Positions 37,869 through 47,449 are shown, numbered from the stretch's first letter. The stretch: DNA of 64,000 nt from Shewanella sp. UCD-KL12 (GCF_001957125.1 NZ_MPHJ01000005.1:186001-250000); one strand, 5' to 3'. The notes: generated by a model from the sequence alone, not told the origin. Made by a program: numbers and translations.

Positions 37869-38390
37869 TTAATTAAGTTTTTGGTAGGCCTCGCTGCCCC
37901 AATCGAAAATATACTCGACCCCTTGCCATTCATAGATGGTGCGTCCATCCCTTTGCATAACACGCGCATTTGCAGGCAAGCTCTTCAATCCAGATGCGTA
38001 TTGCACACTAGTTGTGACTCGCTTAGGTGCTTCAAGGGTGTTAGGTGGAGTCGATGCTTTCGGCGTTGAACAGCGCTGGTAGCGATAATCATTATACCTG
38101 TCATAGCGATAGGGATAGCGCCAGCTATTACGCCAATAGGGGCGATACCAAGGCCGATTCCAATAGTAGTTATGGTTATTCCAGTAGGGGGAGCCAGTAC
38201 TAACACCCACTCCCCAGCGCCAACCACTATTGTAATTGGAATAGTTATGCCCCCAGCTACTGCTCCAGCTCGGTTGCACCCACACATTACTGCTCCAGTT
38301 GAAGCGATCTGAGGCTTGCGAGTCAAAGCTAGAGAGCAGCAACAAACCAGACAAGAGCAAACTTATGCCAATTCGATTTAATTGATTCAT
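37869..38390 (-). CDS. Secreted Trp/Tyr/Asn/Arg-rich protein
   Basis: About 173 residues from the ATG at 38390, chosen because AGAGGAGGT lies directly upstream. Signal peptide (ISLLLSGLLLLSSFDSQA), then about 75 residues almost free of aliphatic side chains: repeated NSGWRWGVG, YWNNHNYYWN, WYRPYW, YPYRYDRYNDYRYQR. The C-terminal ~55 residues form an ordinary small domain (LPANARVMQRDGRTIYEWQG, YIFDWGSEAYQ). No family recognised; similar aromatic-rich secreted proteins occur in Shewanella and Vibrio with unknown roles. Confidence 0.65.
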   Translation of the reverse strand: MNQLNRIGISLLLSGLLLLSSFDSQASDRFNWSSNVWVQPSWSSSWGHNYSNYNSGWRWGVGVSTGSPYWNNHNYYWNRPWYRPYWRNSWRYPYRYDRYNDYRYQRCSTPKASTPPNTLEAPKRVTTSVQYASGLKSLPANARVMQRDGRTIYEWQGVEYIFDWGSEAYQKLN

Positions 38391-38598
38391 CTTACCTCCT
38401 CTCATAAGCGTTTTATTGCGCCTCAACCTTAAACCTAACCCCATATTACTCCTATTTACAGCAAGAAGTAATTTACCTCTATCTTATCTATTTTTTGTCT
38501 CTTCATTAATCGCCCTATTCTCGTCCTAAGCAGTTAAACATACGTACGAAAAATGCTATAGTGCGCGCCATATCACATTTTTATAGCAGCGACTATCA

Positions 38599-40068
38599 AT
38601 GAGTTTTAAGGATCTACGTAGTTTTATAAGCCACCTAGAAGCCAATGGTGAACTTAAGCGGATCAGCCACCCAGTCGACCCTCATCTTGAGATGACTGAG
38701 ATCGCCGATCGTGTGCTTCGTGCCAAGGGCCCAGCTCTGTTATTCGAAAACCCAGTCGGTAACGAGATGCCTGTACTAGCCAACCTGTTTGGTACACCAA
38801 AGCGGGTTGCTATGGCATTGGGTAAAGAAGATCCCCTCGCCCTACGTGAAGTGGGTGAGTTGCTTGCCTTTTTAAAAGAGCCTGAACCTCCTCGCGGCTT
38901 TAAAGATGCTATTTCGAAAATTCCTATGTTCAAGCAAGCCTTGAATATGCCACCTAAGACTGTGCGTAACCCACCTTGTCAAGAGGTGGTAAAGACAGGT
39001 GATGAGGTGGATCTGACTAAGCTTCCAATACAGCACTGCTGGCCTGGCGATGTCGCGCCTTTGGTTACTTGGGGATTGACCATTACCAAAGGGCCACGAC
39101 AGAAGCGTCAGAATTTAGGTATCTATCGCCAGCAGTTGCTGGGCAGAGATAAACTCATCATGCGTTGGCTCGACCATCGTGGTGGTGCGCTAGATTTTAA
39201 AGATTTTAAAGAGAAACACCCAGGTGAACGCTACCCAGTGGTCGTGGCTTTAGGCTCAGATCCTGTCACCATATTAGGCGCTGTTACCCCAGTACCGGAC
39301 TCCATGAGTGAGTATGCCTTTGCAGGCCTACTTCGCGGCGAGCGCACCGAAGTCTGTAAGGCCATTAGCTGTGACTTAGAGGTCCCTGCCACCAGCGAAA
39401 TCATCTTAGAGGGCTATATTGACCCTGACGAGATGGCTGAAGAGGGCCCCTATGGCGATCATACTGGCTATTATAACGAGACAGACTCTTTCCCTGTGTT
39501 CACTGTGACTCATGTGACTCACAGAAAAGATGCTATCTACCACAGCACTTACACAGGCCGTCCGCCTGATGAGCCTGCCATGTTAGGTGTGGCATTGAAC
39601 GAAGTGTTTGTGCCAATTCTGCGTAAGCAGTACCCAGAGATCATCGACTTTTACCTGCCACCAGAAGGCTGCTCTTACCGGATGGCGGTCATCTCTATTC
39701 GCAAGCAGTACCCAGGTCATGCTAAGCGAGTGATGATGGGCGCTTGGTCTTTCCTGCGTCAGTTTATGTATACCAAATTTATTGTGGTAGTCGATGAAGA
39801 TGTTGACTGCCGTGATTGGAATGATGTGATCTGGGCGATTACCACGCGTATGGATCCTAAACGCGATACCGTCATGATAGAGAACACGCCAATTGACTAT
39901 CTGGATTTTGCTTCTCCAGTAGCGGGGCTAGGCTCAAAAATGGGCATGGATGCAACCAATAAATGGGAAGGCGAAACCGATCGCGAATGGGGAACCCCAA
40001 TCGTAATGGATCAAGCCGTTAAAGATAAAGTTGACGCTATTTGGGCTGACTTAGGCATAGACAGCTAG
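38599..40068 (+). CDS. ubiD: 4-hydroxy-3-polyprenylbenzoate decarboxylase
   Basis: Prenylated-FMN-dependent decarboxylase of ubiquinone synthesis. 489 residues, full length. Diagnostic sections: [46 protein letters not shown] (prFMN/metal binding), the catalytic E...E region [14 protein letters not shown], and [19 protein letters not shown]. The ATG at 38599 gives the family N-terminus [10 protein letters not shown]. The downstream fre-like gene follows in the same direction, the usual Shewanella/Vibrio order ubiD-fre. Confidence 0.96.
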   Translation: MSFKDLRSFISHLEANGELKRISHPVDPHLEMTEIADRVLRAKGPALLFENPVGNEMPVLANLFGTPKRVAMALGKEDPLALREVGELLAFLKEPEPPRGFKDAISKIPMFKQALNMPPKTVRNPPCQEVVKTGDEVDLTKLPIQHCWPGDVAPLVTWGLTITKGPRQKRQNLGIYRQQLLGRDKLIMRWLDHRGGALDFKDFKEKHPGERYPVVVALGSDPVTILGAVTPVPDSMSEYAFAGLLRGERTEVCKAISCDLEVPATSEIILEGYIDPDEMAEEGPYGDHTGYYNETDSFPVFTVTHVTHRKDAIYHSTYTGRPPDEPAMLGVALNEVFVPILRKQYPEIIDFYLPPEGCSYRMAVISIRKQYPGHAKRVMMGAWSFLRQFMYTKFIVVVDEDVDCRDWNDVIWAITTRMDPKRDTVMIENTPIDYLDFASPVAGLGSKMGMDATNKWEGETDREWGTPIVMDQAVKDKVDAIWADLGIDS

Positions 40069-40243
40069 ACTTAGTAAGCTAGACATAGCGAGCTAACTAC
40101 ATATAGAAGGCTGCACCAAATCAACAAGATTTATCGCTTTGGCGCAGCTTAACACTGACTTTTGTACTCAAATTTGTGTACTTAACACTTTGTATTTTAA
40201 TAGACAGTAAAACTCCCATAGAGGAGTTCGAAAAGGACGTTAG

Positions 40244-40954
40244 ATGAACACCATAAGCTGTAAAATCGAAACTGTTAGCCCATTCAATGATGCGGTTTAT
40301 CAAATCATTCTAAAACCTGAAACAGCGTTCGATTTCAACGCAGGTCAATATCTCTGCGTCGTTATGGGCGAGAAAGACAAGCGTCCATTTTCAATCGCCT
40401 CAGCACCAGACTCAGAACATATCGAGCTGCATATTGGCGCTGCTGTTAGCGAAAGCTACCCTATGCAAGTCGTTGAACGCATGAAAGACTGCATGGCCAA
40501 TGATGGATCTATTGAGATTGAAGTTCCTGGCGGCGAAGCTCATCTAAGACATGAGAGTAAGCGTCCAAGATTATTGATCGCTGGTGGCACAGGTTTCTCC
40601 TATATCAAGAGTATTGTCGAGCACCAGATAGCCCTTGGCCAAAAGGTTGAAACCACACTTTACTGGGGTTGTCGCAATGCCGATGCCATGTATTACCAGT
40701 CAATCGCTCAAGAATGGCATGAAGCCCATCCATGGCTGCATTTTGTTCCCGTACTTGAGGAAGCTGGTGGAGATTGGAAAGGTAAGAAGGCTAACCTACT
40801 TGCTCAAATCAAAGCTGACTTTGTTAGTCTAAATGGCTATGACATCTATATTGCTGGACGTTTCGATATGGTGGGTGCAGCTCGTGAACAGTTCCGCGAG
40901 ATGGGCATTGATGAACCGCATCTCTATGGCGATGCGTTCGCGTTTATCAAATAG
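40244..40954 (+). CDS. fre: NAD(P)H-flavin reductase
   Basis: 236 residues of the Fre/LuxG family in the ferredoxin-reductase fold. FAD/FMN site RPFSIASAP, NAD(P)H site IAGGTGFSYIKSIV, C-terminal AGRFDMVGAAREQF and YGDAFAF. Reduces free flavins; with the neighbour ubiD it may provide reduced FMN for the prFMN cofactor, an inference from neighbourhood. Start ATG at 40244. Confidence 0.92.
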   Translation: MNTISCKIETVSPFNDAVYQIILKPETAFDFNAGQYLCVVMGEKDKRPFSIASAPDSEHIELHIGAAVSESYPMQVVERMKDCMANDGSIEIEVPGGEAHLRHESKRPRLLIAGGTGFSYIKSIVEHQIALGQKVETTLYWGCRNADAMYYQSIAQEWHEAHPWLHFVPVLEEAGGDWKGKKANLLAQIKADFVSLNGYDIYIAGRFDMVGAAREQFREMGIDEPHLYGDAFAFIK

Positions 40955-40973
40955 AGGTTAACGATTAGGTTCT

Positions 40974-41020
40974 TGGCTCTAAGTTCTAGGAACTCGAGCC
41001 TTGAACCTAGAGCCATCTTT
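40974..41020. terminator. Terminator between fre and the regulator gene
   Basis: Long imperfect hairpin GGCTCTAAGTTC / GAACCTAGAGCC with an inner GGAACTCGAGCC loop, followed by ATCTTTTA. It lies between convergent genes. Confidence 0.7.
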
Positions 41021-41029
41021 TATCCAAGC

Positions 41030-42325
41030 TTAAATCTGCACCTTGTCGTACTTATACCAGGCAACGGTATTCCCCAGTAGCGGGACTATCCAAACCGCTG
41101 TTTCTTTGTCCTTGTACAGGCGATAAAAGTAGAGATCTTCTTCAATAATCTCATGCTTTCTGATCTCACGATAAAATGGCATCGCCGCTGAGCTGACCTT
41201 GTCTGGCTTGATTAGCTGCTTTTGTGACACCTTAACCTGAAACACATCCACATCTAACTCACCTATCTGCTCTCTGTGCTGAGTAAAGTGTCCCTTAACC
41301 TTGTACTTGATTGGTGTAGTCAAACAACCTTCATCCGTTACACAGGCTGCCGAGTAAAACTTACCACTGTTATCGTCTTCATAGATCAGCGACAGGCTGA
41401 TATCAGAACGGACCAACATCTCCCCTTTTACAGGATAATAAATATCTGCATGATAGTGATGCTCAACAAAGTGCGCGCTATCAAGTTCTGTTGGTGGAAT
41501 GATAACCCGGTTATAGCGGATCCGCTGCTCCATAGCCTTGGTCAATTCAGCAAAGCTATCCATGTCTAATCCAGCTGGAGTGAGATCTGTAGCAGCAATA
41601 TTGATCAAGCCATGGCCAGCGCAGCCATTTTTATCATAGTCAGGGCAAACTGCCATAGAGTAGTAATTACCATCAGTGGCAGCATAACCACTGTAAGGTG
41701 TAAGCTGAGCCAGATGATTACTCTCAGGTGCTAAATGCTTCTGCCACATACTGGGATGAAGATGCGCCACATCATCCTTATAAAATAGCGGAACCTCCTG
41801 CTTTATTCCGCCGATATTCAGTGGAATAGTTTTCTCACTATTCCAGCTGCCAGCGTCTTTCACGACGCCATGATAGTCACTGCTATACCACAGGTAGGTT
41901 AGCAATATTATGGCGATAACAATGCCACTGATTTTCACCAGCAAAGAGACATCAATAATGGCATCGCGAACAGCAACAGGATCGTTGACCGCCAACATCT
42001 TGATATGGGAGCGATTAGAGATATTTAGCTGATAACCACGACCAGCAATAGTCCTCAAGACGACTTCTGGATAAGGTTCGAGCTTTTTACGTAATGTACT
42101 TACACACTGAGTTAATGACGTTGCAGCAACAACTCTATCTACCCAGCCAGCAGCGAGGAGCTCCTCTTTAGTGCAGACTGCACCAGTGGAGATAATAAGC
42201 TGATTTAACACCGCCGACTCGGACAGAGTCAAGGTAATGGTTTTATTTTCAGCGCGATCCACCAACTGCTTGGCTTCTTCGTCTAACTCCAGATAAGGAG
42301 TGATTTTTTGCACCTTAAACCTCAA
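41030..42325 (-). CDS. ToxR/CadC-like membrane regulator, distal sulfite-reductase module
   Basis: One-component membrane regulator, 431 residues: OmpR-type winged helix at about 12-103 (SESAVLNQLI, TSLTQCVSTLRKKLE, IAGRGYQL), one transmembrane helix at about 129-147, and a ~280-residue periplasmic domain. That domain has four cysteines (227, 235, 328, 334) and EHHYH at 288-292, all conserved in the second copy at 53143-54426. It lies downstream of nosY. Probably senses a periplasmic signal (sulfite, copper or redox) and controls the sir genes; the signal is inferred. Confidence 0.82.
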   Translation of the reverse strand: MRFKVQKITPYLELDEEAKQLVDRAENKTITLTLSESAVLNQLIISTGAVCTKEELLAAGWVDRVVAATSLTQCVSTLRKKLEPYPEVVLRTIAGRGYQLNISNRSHIKMLAVNDPVAVRDAIIDVSLLVKISGIVIAIILLTYLWYSSDYHGVVKDAGSWNSEKTIPLNIGGIKQEVPLFYKDDVAHLHPSMWQKHLAPESNHLAQLTPYSGYAATDGNYYSMAVCPDYDKNGCAGHGLINIAATDLTPAGLDMDSFAELTKAMEQRIRYNRVIIPPTELDSAHFVEHHYHADIYYPVKGEMLVRSDISLSLIYEDDNSGKFYSAACVTDEGCLTTPIKYKVKGHFTQHREQIGELDVDVFQVKVSQKQLIKPDKVSSAAMPFYREIRKHEIIEEDLYFYRLYKDKETAVWIVPLLGNTVAWYKYDKVQI

Positions 42326-42534
42326 TTAATCGATAACAATTTTATTGGTATAATAGATCGACTACAAATTAGTCTACTGACTTTAGTTACTGAATAATGT
42401 GACTCTTTTAGCAAATAGTCTAGGTAAGACTCTTCCAAAATAGAAGGTTATCACAGATTATCTGTTCGGCTTTTACATTATTCAAACAAGTCAATGACGC
42501 CTAATTTAGCAAGGGTGAAATTAGAAAACCAGTG

Positions 42535-43383
42535 CTAAAGAGGACGCTTATTAAAAATGGTATAACTCGCTGCCGTTAAGGCTAATATCCAGCTCAACAT
42601 ACCAGCAAAAAGCCCAGAAACGCCCCAGCCAGAGTCGACAAATACCGATAAGCCGCCACCGCCAGCATCTAAACCAGAAACATTCATCGCGCGATAAAGA
42701 TCCGTAGGATTCAGTACCATTAAAAAGTTGATCACTTGCTGATTGATAAATGAAAGGTCAGCAATGAGCAAAGTTAACAGCAACAGATCGTAGATCAGCA
42801 CGAATAGAAACCACAGCAGTAGAATGGTCGCTACTGCCTTAGCCTTCTCACTCGCTTTTAGACTGACAATGTAGCCAAACAGGATAAAGGTGATCGCCAG
42901 CATAATACTGCTGCAAATAAACTGCGCAAACTGAATAAGGGTATCGAGCGTGTTATAACCATTCCCGACTAACAATAGAAGCAGACAAGTAAAGCCAAAG
43001 GCTGAGGTGATAGTTAACCCCATCACTATGCTATGCCCTAGCAACTTCCCTTGCAAAATTTGCATCCGACTCAAGGGGTAGGAGAGCAGTAACAGCAAGG
43101 TACCCGCCTCATCCTCTCCAACAAACGCATCATAACTGATCAGCATGGCAGCCAATGGAATAATAAACACCGCAATAGTCGAAAGGCTAGACATCAAGGC
43201 TGAGATATCTGGCAATGACAACTCTCCACGAATGGCACTACCCGCAAAGGTGACACTCAATGAGAGCACTAAAAAGATGATGGAGATAAACATTCCCCAG
43301 CGATTTCTCAGTGAGTCCCTGATCTCCTTCTTGGCGATAATCATCACAGGGGAGCGTTTTAACTGACTAATATTCATAAACAT
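42535..43383 (-). CDS. nosY: NosY-like ABC permease
   Basis: Integral membrane permease of 282 residues with six predicted helices (ABC-2 type; LPLSRMQILQGKLLGH motif of NosY). Partner of the ATPase NosF encoded upstream. In nitrous-oxide reducers NosDFY delivers sulfur or copper for the NosZ copper centres; here no nosZ is present and the genes end a sulfite-reductase operon, so delivery of copper or sulfur for the SirA/MccA site is the likely role (inference). Its start (MFMNISQ) could be Met1 or Met3. Confidence 0.85.
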   Translation of the reverse strand: MFMNISQLKRSPVMIIAKKEIRDSLRNRWGMFISIIFLVLSLSVTFAGSAIRGELSLPDISALMSSLSTIAVFIIPLAAMLISYDAFVGEDEAGTLLLLLSYPLSRMQILQGKLLGHSIVMGLTITSAFGFTCLLLLLVGNGYNTLDTLIQFAQFICSSIMLAITFILFGYIVSLKASEKAKAVATILLLWFLFVLIYDLLLLTLLIADLSFINQQVINFLMVLNPTDLYRAMNVSGLDAGGGGLSVFVDSGWGVSGLFAGMLSWILALTAASYTIFNKRPL

Positions 43384-43413
43384 ATAACAAGGCGCTCTTG
43401 GCTTTGACCCGAT

Positions 43414-44310
43414 TTAACGGTCACAAGCTTGGTCATTGTAGTAACGATAGATCTCTGCAAGACCTGGCTCAAAAATAGAAAGATCAAACACGCTATGCTG
43501 AGAAGTTAAATATTGCAGTATTTCCGCTTTATGCTCCCTATCAATATAAAGCGCCTCATCAATGCACAGGCTTTGTAACCGTGCTGATTGTGAAACGGCC
43601 TGCTTAAGCGCTGGGGAGGTAATTTTTATCTTGAGCTGACTTTGCTGCCTTAGAGAGTCCATACCGCCGGAGGCTAGACTTTTCCCTCTTGCTAAAATCA
43701 GTGCATGGTCAATATTATTTTCAATCAAAGACAGCTCATGGGTGCATACAATCACAGCTGTCCCCTGCTGCTTTAACTCATCTATCTTGGCATAAAGAAA
43801 CTGAGAGGCCGCAGGATCGAGTCCTACTGTAGGCTCATCGAGTAGCAATAACTCAGGTTCACTCAAAATAGCTTGGGCAAAGCCCAGTCGCTGAGCCATG
43901 CCTTTAGAATAGGTTTTCAGTTGACGGCCTTTTGCATACTCGAGCCCAAACTCCTCAATAAGCTCAGAAACCTTGCTGGCACTGACGCCTTTTAACTCGG
44001 CAAAGTAAGTTAAGATCTCTTCGCCAGTGAGCTTGTCATAAAAACTGACATTTTCAGGCAGATATCCAATTCTAAGATCGGCTCTCGCACTCTGCTGAGT
44101 GACCTTGCGGCCTAGAATATCTATCTCACCGCCCATAGGAGTGATAAGCCCAAGCAATATTTTAATCAAGGTAGATTTACCGGCACCATTATGGCCCAGT
44201 AGCGCCATCGTCTGCCCTTGAGGCAAGTCGAAGCTGACATCGTCTAGTGCTAAAAAGTGACCAAACTCATGTCGAATATTGCGCCCAGTAACTGCAAGGC
44301 CCTTGTTCAT
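43414..44310 (-). CDS. nosF: NosF-like ABC ATPase
   Basis: ABC transporter ATPase, about 298 residues from MNKGLAVTGR (ATG at 44310, AGGATG upstream); a 46-codon extension into nosD is not likely. Walker A LLGHNGAGKSTL, signature YSKGMAQRLGFAQAIL, Walker B LLLLDEPTVGLDP, H-loop CTHELS. The NosF family is confirmed by neighbours nosD and nosY. Powers the NosY permease. Confidence 0.87.
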   Translation of the reverse strand: MNKGLAVTGRNIRHEFGHFLALDDVSFDLPQGQTMALLGHNGAGKSTLIKILLGLITPMGGEIDILGRKVTQQSARADLRIGYLPENVSFYDKLTGEEILTYFAELKGVSASKVSELIEEFGLEYAKGRQLKTYSKGMAQRLGFAQAILSEPELLLLDEPTVGLDPAASQFLYAKIDELKQQGTAVIVCTHELSLIENNIDHALILARGKSLASGGMDSLRQQSQLKIKITSPALKQAVSQSARLQSLCIDEALYIDREHKAEILQYLTSQHSVFDLSIFEPGLAEIYRYYNDQACDR

Positions 44311-44365
44311 CTTACATCCTAATTCTATAAAACAATGGCTGATCTGAGTCAGCACACGATATCGA

Positions 44366-45616
44366 TTATTGTAATAGGGGGTAGCTATCGATAATGCCGT
44401 TTGCATCACCCAATTCAAATTGCCTATCAACCCATCTGAGCACTGCAACTATAGGGCTATCCATCAAAAAGCTCGCTTCAGGATAAAGCCAAAATAATTT
44501 ATCAATATTATCATTGGGCCTATAGGGAGTATTGCCGATGCCATCCAAATTGTGATCCCAACCTAGATAACCACTCCAGTAGTTGCCACGGCCATCTTTA
44601 CTCCATTCAAGTAGCTTATCGCCAACATATTTCACCTGACTAAAGTTATCGATAAACAGGTTCTCATAGACCCGATTGCCCTCTCCTCCCATCGCCATAT
44701 AGAAGCCAATATCGCAGTGAGAAAAGCGATTACCCCGCACCGAGTTATCCCGAGCACCATAGATAAAGATCCCTTTCCCCTCTTTACCAGGCATAACCTC
44801 CTGTGCCGGGTTGATAATCTGTTCAACCTTATTGGACTCGACGAGTGACGCTTTAGTCATATTGAGTAAGATGCCAAAATCTAACGCTTGCCATACCTTG
44901 TTATGGTGAAGGTGGATCTGTTCTGAGTTCATCAAGGCGTAACCACCGTCGACCCGATAGCTCTGATTATTCGCAGCCTCGTCAAATTTGGAGTACATAT
45001 AGTGAATACCGTACTGCTGGTCAAAGAAGCGATTGCCAAACACCTTGCTACTCTCTGTCGACTCTAAATAGACACCGTCTCTGACCTGAGAGATAACATT
45101 GTCATTAATTACGGCGAAATGAACGTGCCTTAAGTGGATACCATCTCCCCTATCTAACTTAAAAAGCTCAAGGTTGCCCTTAATAACATTAGCGGTGATC
45201 TCTATATCTTTGACTTCACTGGCATAGATGCCGAAACCATCACCACTCATTTCGTTATTACTGACATGCAGACGATCAGCGCCCTTTAAACCAAGCACTG
45301 CAGCATCGCTCTCGTAGTGATCCGCTCCCCAGTTTTCTATCTTCAAACCCGCAATCGTGACATCAGGCGCAGATACGGTAAAAGCGCTTCCCTCACCAAG
45401 GGCGTCGATAGTCACCTGTTCGAGGCTAAAAATAGACAGGGTTTTATCGACGTTGAAATGCCCCTGATACAGACCCGCTTTCAATTGCAGTTGGTCACCA
45501 GACTGGGCATGTTGCAGATGATATGTGAGCGACTTGGCATCATTGATCTCAATAATCCTAGCCTGGGATAAACTAGTAAAAATCAATAATAGTATTAATA
45601 GTCCAGAGCGGAGCAT
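44366..45616 (-). CDS. nosD: NosD-like periplasmic beta-helix protein
   Basis: Periplasmic protein of 416 residues with a signal peptide (LILLLIFTSLSQA) and a right-handed beta-helix built of NosD/PbH1-type repeats (IEITANVIKGN, VINDNVISQVRDGVYLES, NSVRGNRFSHCDIGFYMA, GEGNRVYENLF). C-terminal motif GRGNYWSGYLGWDHNLDGIG is typical of NosD. Acts with NosFY in metallocentre assembly. Follows nosL by 45 bases and is in one transcription unit with sirD and sirC. Confidence 0.87.
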   Translation of the reverse strand: MLRSGLLILLLIFTSLSQARIIEINDAKSLTYHLQHAQSGDQLQLKAGLYQGHFNVDKTLSIFSLEQVTIDALGEGSAFTVSAPDVTIAGLKIENWGADHYESDAAVLGLKGADRLHVSNNEMSGDGFGIYASEVKDIEITANVIKGNLELFKLDRGDGIHLRHVHFAVINDNVISQVRDGVYLESTESSKVFGNRFFDQQYGIHYMYSKFDEAANNQSYRVDGGYALMNSEQIHLHHNKVWQALDFGILLNMTKASLVESNKVEQIINPAQEVMPGKEGKGIFIYGARDNSVRGNRFSHCDIGFYMAMGGEGNRVYENLFIDNFSQVKYVGDKLLEWSKDGRGNYWSGYLGWDHNLDGIGNTPYRPNDNIDKLFWLYPEASFLMDSPIVAVLRWVDRQFELGDANGIIDSYPLLQ

Positions 45617-45660
45617 GCATCACTCTCCAGAGACGTAACATGGCGGAAGCATAAATTATC

Positions 45661-46149
45661 TTAGTTCCCCATAATGAGTTCAAGGTTGATATCTTCAAAC
45701 TGCAACACAGCTCCACCAAACTCTGTTGCAAACTGCTCAGCAGCCTCTTTGCTATTAAAAGGTGCCACGGCCGGCCCCATTACAGCCTGTTTGCTAGTAC
45801 CGTACACATACCACGCTTGCTTAGCATCAATAAAGCTAGAGTCATCAGGATGCTGCCAATCCGTCACCGCCATGTCATGCACCATAAGCGCTGTAATTTG
45901 ACGCTGATTCTCAGGCTGAAGCGCAAAGCTAAACATATCCCGCGTCGAGCAGAACTTAGGCACTAAGGTTTCACCTCTTAAGTGAACCTGACCTTTAGGT
46001 CCTGGGTACTTCTTTATCATCATGCCGCATTGGTGACAGCGGTCATGGGTGTTGATCGTTTCAGCTTGCTGCTTCACTGCAGCGACATCACCCTGACTAC
46101 ATGCAAAGAGTGATGGAAGAATTAAGCACAATATAAGGAATTTTTTCAT
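45661..46149 (-). CDS. nosL: NosL-like copper chaperone lipoprotein (distal module)
   Basis: Lipoprotein of 162 residues: lipobox LFAC (Cys17), then the Cu(I)-binding motif DRCHQCGMMIKKYPGPKGQ, and FCSTRDMFSF, WYVYGTSK and MGPAVAPF of the NosL family. NosL/MccL proteins hold Cu(I) in the periplasm and pass it to NosZ or, in Wolinella, to the MccA sulfite reductase. The second module has a close homologue. First of the four Nos-type genes at the 3' end of this operon. Confidence 0.88.
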   Translation of the reverse strand: MKKFLILCLILPSLFACSQGDVAAVKQQAETINTHDRCHQCGMMIKKYPGPKGQVHLRGETLVPKFCSTRDMFSFALQPENQRQITALMVHDMAVTDWQHPDDSSFIDAKQAWYVYGTSKQAVMGPAVAPFNSKEAAEQFATEFGGAVLQFEDINLELIMGN

Positions 46150-46333
46150 AGCAGTTCCAACAAGCGATAGAGTGACTCAACACCTCATTTAGTACCTTGC
46201 AGGGAATAACCAAAGAGGTGTGAGTCATCGATAATAGCCTTGAGTGTTTTCTCTTTTTATCTCAGCGTGGCAATCCCACCTAATACTCACCTTGCAGGGA
46301 CGGTGTATTAGGAGGGATACCTATCAAGACCCA
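46150..46333. other. Gap between sirD and nosL with inverted repeat
   Basis: Holds an inverted repeat CCTAATAC / GTATTAGG at about 46276-46315 surrounding CTTGCAGGGACGG. The equivalent gap in the other module also contains a TGCAGGG core inside CCTGAC/GTCAGG arms. Possible attenuator or processing site; no gene seen. Confidence 0.4.
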
Positions 46334-47281
46334 CTAGATAGCAAAGTTTTGACCCGCATAAATGATGAATAAACGTAGACACATCATGCCACTGACAGCA
46401 CATACACCTGAGGCATAGAACGCCTTTGCTGAGTGACTAAAGCGTTTACTCGTTGCAAAGTTGAGCAGCAGCGGACCACCGAAACCGATACCGACAACAC
46501 CTAGCCAGAACACTCCAGCCCATTCTCCAGTATGGAAAGCCGAGAAAGCACTTTGCATACCCGCATTACCACTAAATAGTGACATAGCGATCATGAAGAT
46601 AAACAGGATTTCAGCCGCCATGATTGGCCATTCCGCGCCATGAAGCAGCTTCATATCTTGGCTGTGCAACTCTTCCTTAAACATCGATACTGCAAGCATT
46701 TTTGCACTTGCAGCGCCCGCTGAGATACCCGATGCAATAAATAGCGCAGGTAACACAGAGGTGTTGATTATTGGGAAGCGAATAAGTGCAGAGATCAAGA
46801 AGCCAGTATAAGCACACACCGCCATCGCCAAAATAAGCACGACCACTTCACAGGGGCGACGCACACCTTTTAGCTTCTCGATGATAGGCAGTAACACAGC
46901 TAGCGCTGGGATTTTACGGATCTCATCTTCAAACGCGAGCAGTGTAATTAAGGCAACCAGAGGGATATAAGCCGTCAGCGCAATCACACCTATCGACATC
47001 ACTGAATTTAGGTTGTAGTAAACCAGTATTCGCCAGAAAAACAGTGGATTGGTTAGATCTAATACCAAACACAGCATGCCTAAACTAATTGTCACTAACG
47101 AGATCAGTGCAGCCGCTTTATAAAATGGCGTATTTTCAGTTTGCCCTTTATAGAAACGAATAAAAATCGCCGTTGCTATCGCACCACCTGAGATCCCTGC
47201 AAAAAATAGGTATACCGCAATAGGCCAGGGCCAAGCGATACCATCAGATAGCCCCATAGTGAATTCCATTGAACCATCCAT
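46334..47281 (-). CDS. sirD: Quinol-oxidising NrfD-family membrane subunit (distal module)
   Basis: 315 residues, eight predicted transmembrane helices, NrfD/PsrC family (MGLSDGIAWPWPIAVYLFFAG, GFLISALIRFPIIN). Takes electrons from the quinol pool and hands them to the FeS subunit SirC. Start ATG at 47281 is preceded by GTGGGGGTATAGCG; the stop of an upstream mini-ORF lies three bases before it. Strongly similar to the subunit at 55399-56346. Confidence 0.88.
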   Translation of the reverse strand: MDGSMEFTMGLSDGIAWPWPIAVYLFFAGISGGAIATAIFIRFYKGQTENTPFYKAAALISLVTISLGMLCLVLDLTNPLFFWRILVYYNLNSVMSIGVIALTAYIPLVALITLLAFEDEIRKIPALAVLLPIIEKLKGVRRPCEVVVLILAMAVCAYTGFLISALIRFPIINTSVLPALFIASGISAGAASAKMLAVSMFKEELHSQDMKLLHGAEWPIMAAEILFIFMIAMSLFSGNAGMQSAFSAFHTGEWAGVFWLGVVGIGFGGPLLLNFATSKRFSHSAKAFYASGVCAVSGMMCLRLFIIYAGQNFAI

Positions 47282-47283
47282 CG

Positions 47284-47361
47284 CTATACCCCCACCTTAT
47301 TATCGGAGAACGCCAGCATATTTGGGGAGCCCTCCATAGTGAACTCTATTGAAGCATTCAT
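47284..47361 (-). pseudogene. Mini-ORF 2: chimeric sirD-start/sirC-end fragment
   Basis: A 25-codon open frame (MNASIEFTM...NKVGV) starting eight bases after the previous one. Its start copies the sirD start (MDGSMEFTM) and its end copies the sirC end (KLGV), with GTATAG before the true sirD ATG. Produced by an 80-base tandem duplication across the sirC/sirD junction. Confidence 0.8.
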
Positions 47362-47363
47362 CT

Positions 47364-47447
47364 CTACACCCCCAGCTTATTAATCGCTATGTATCGTAGA
47401 CTTAGCCTGGCGATACCATCGAGAGTGATTTTCATTGAAGCGTTCAT
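47364..47447 (-). pseudogene. Mini-ORF 1: chimeric sirD-start/sirC-end fragment
   Basis: A 27-codon open frame starting two bases after the sirC stop. It begins MNASMKITLDGIAR, like the SirD start, and ends LSLRYIAINKLGV, like the SirC end SLRYIPIVKLGV. Arises from an 86-base tandem duplication. Keeps the same TAG-AG-ATG coupling spacing, so ribosomes could pass along it. Confidence 0.82.
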
Positions 47448-47449
47448 CT

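Noticed and set aside
42535..45616. Evidence of denitrification (nos cluster) as such
   Set aside because: No nosZ or nosR is present and all Nos-type genes are inside a sir operon; the accessory role for SirA explains them better.
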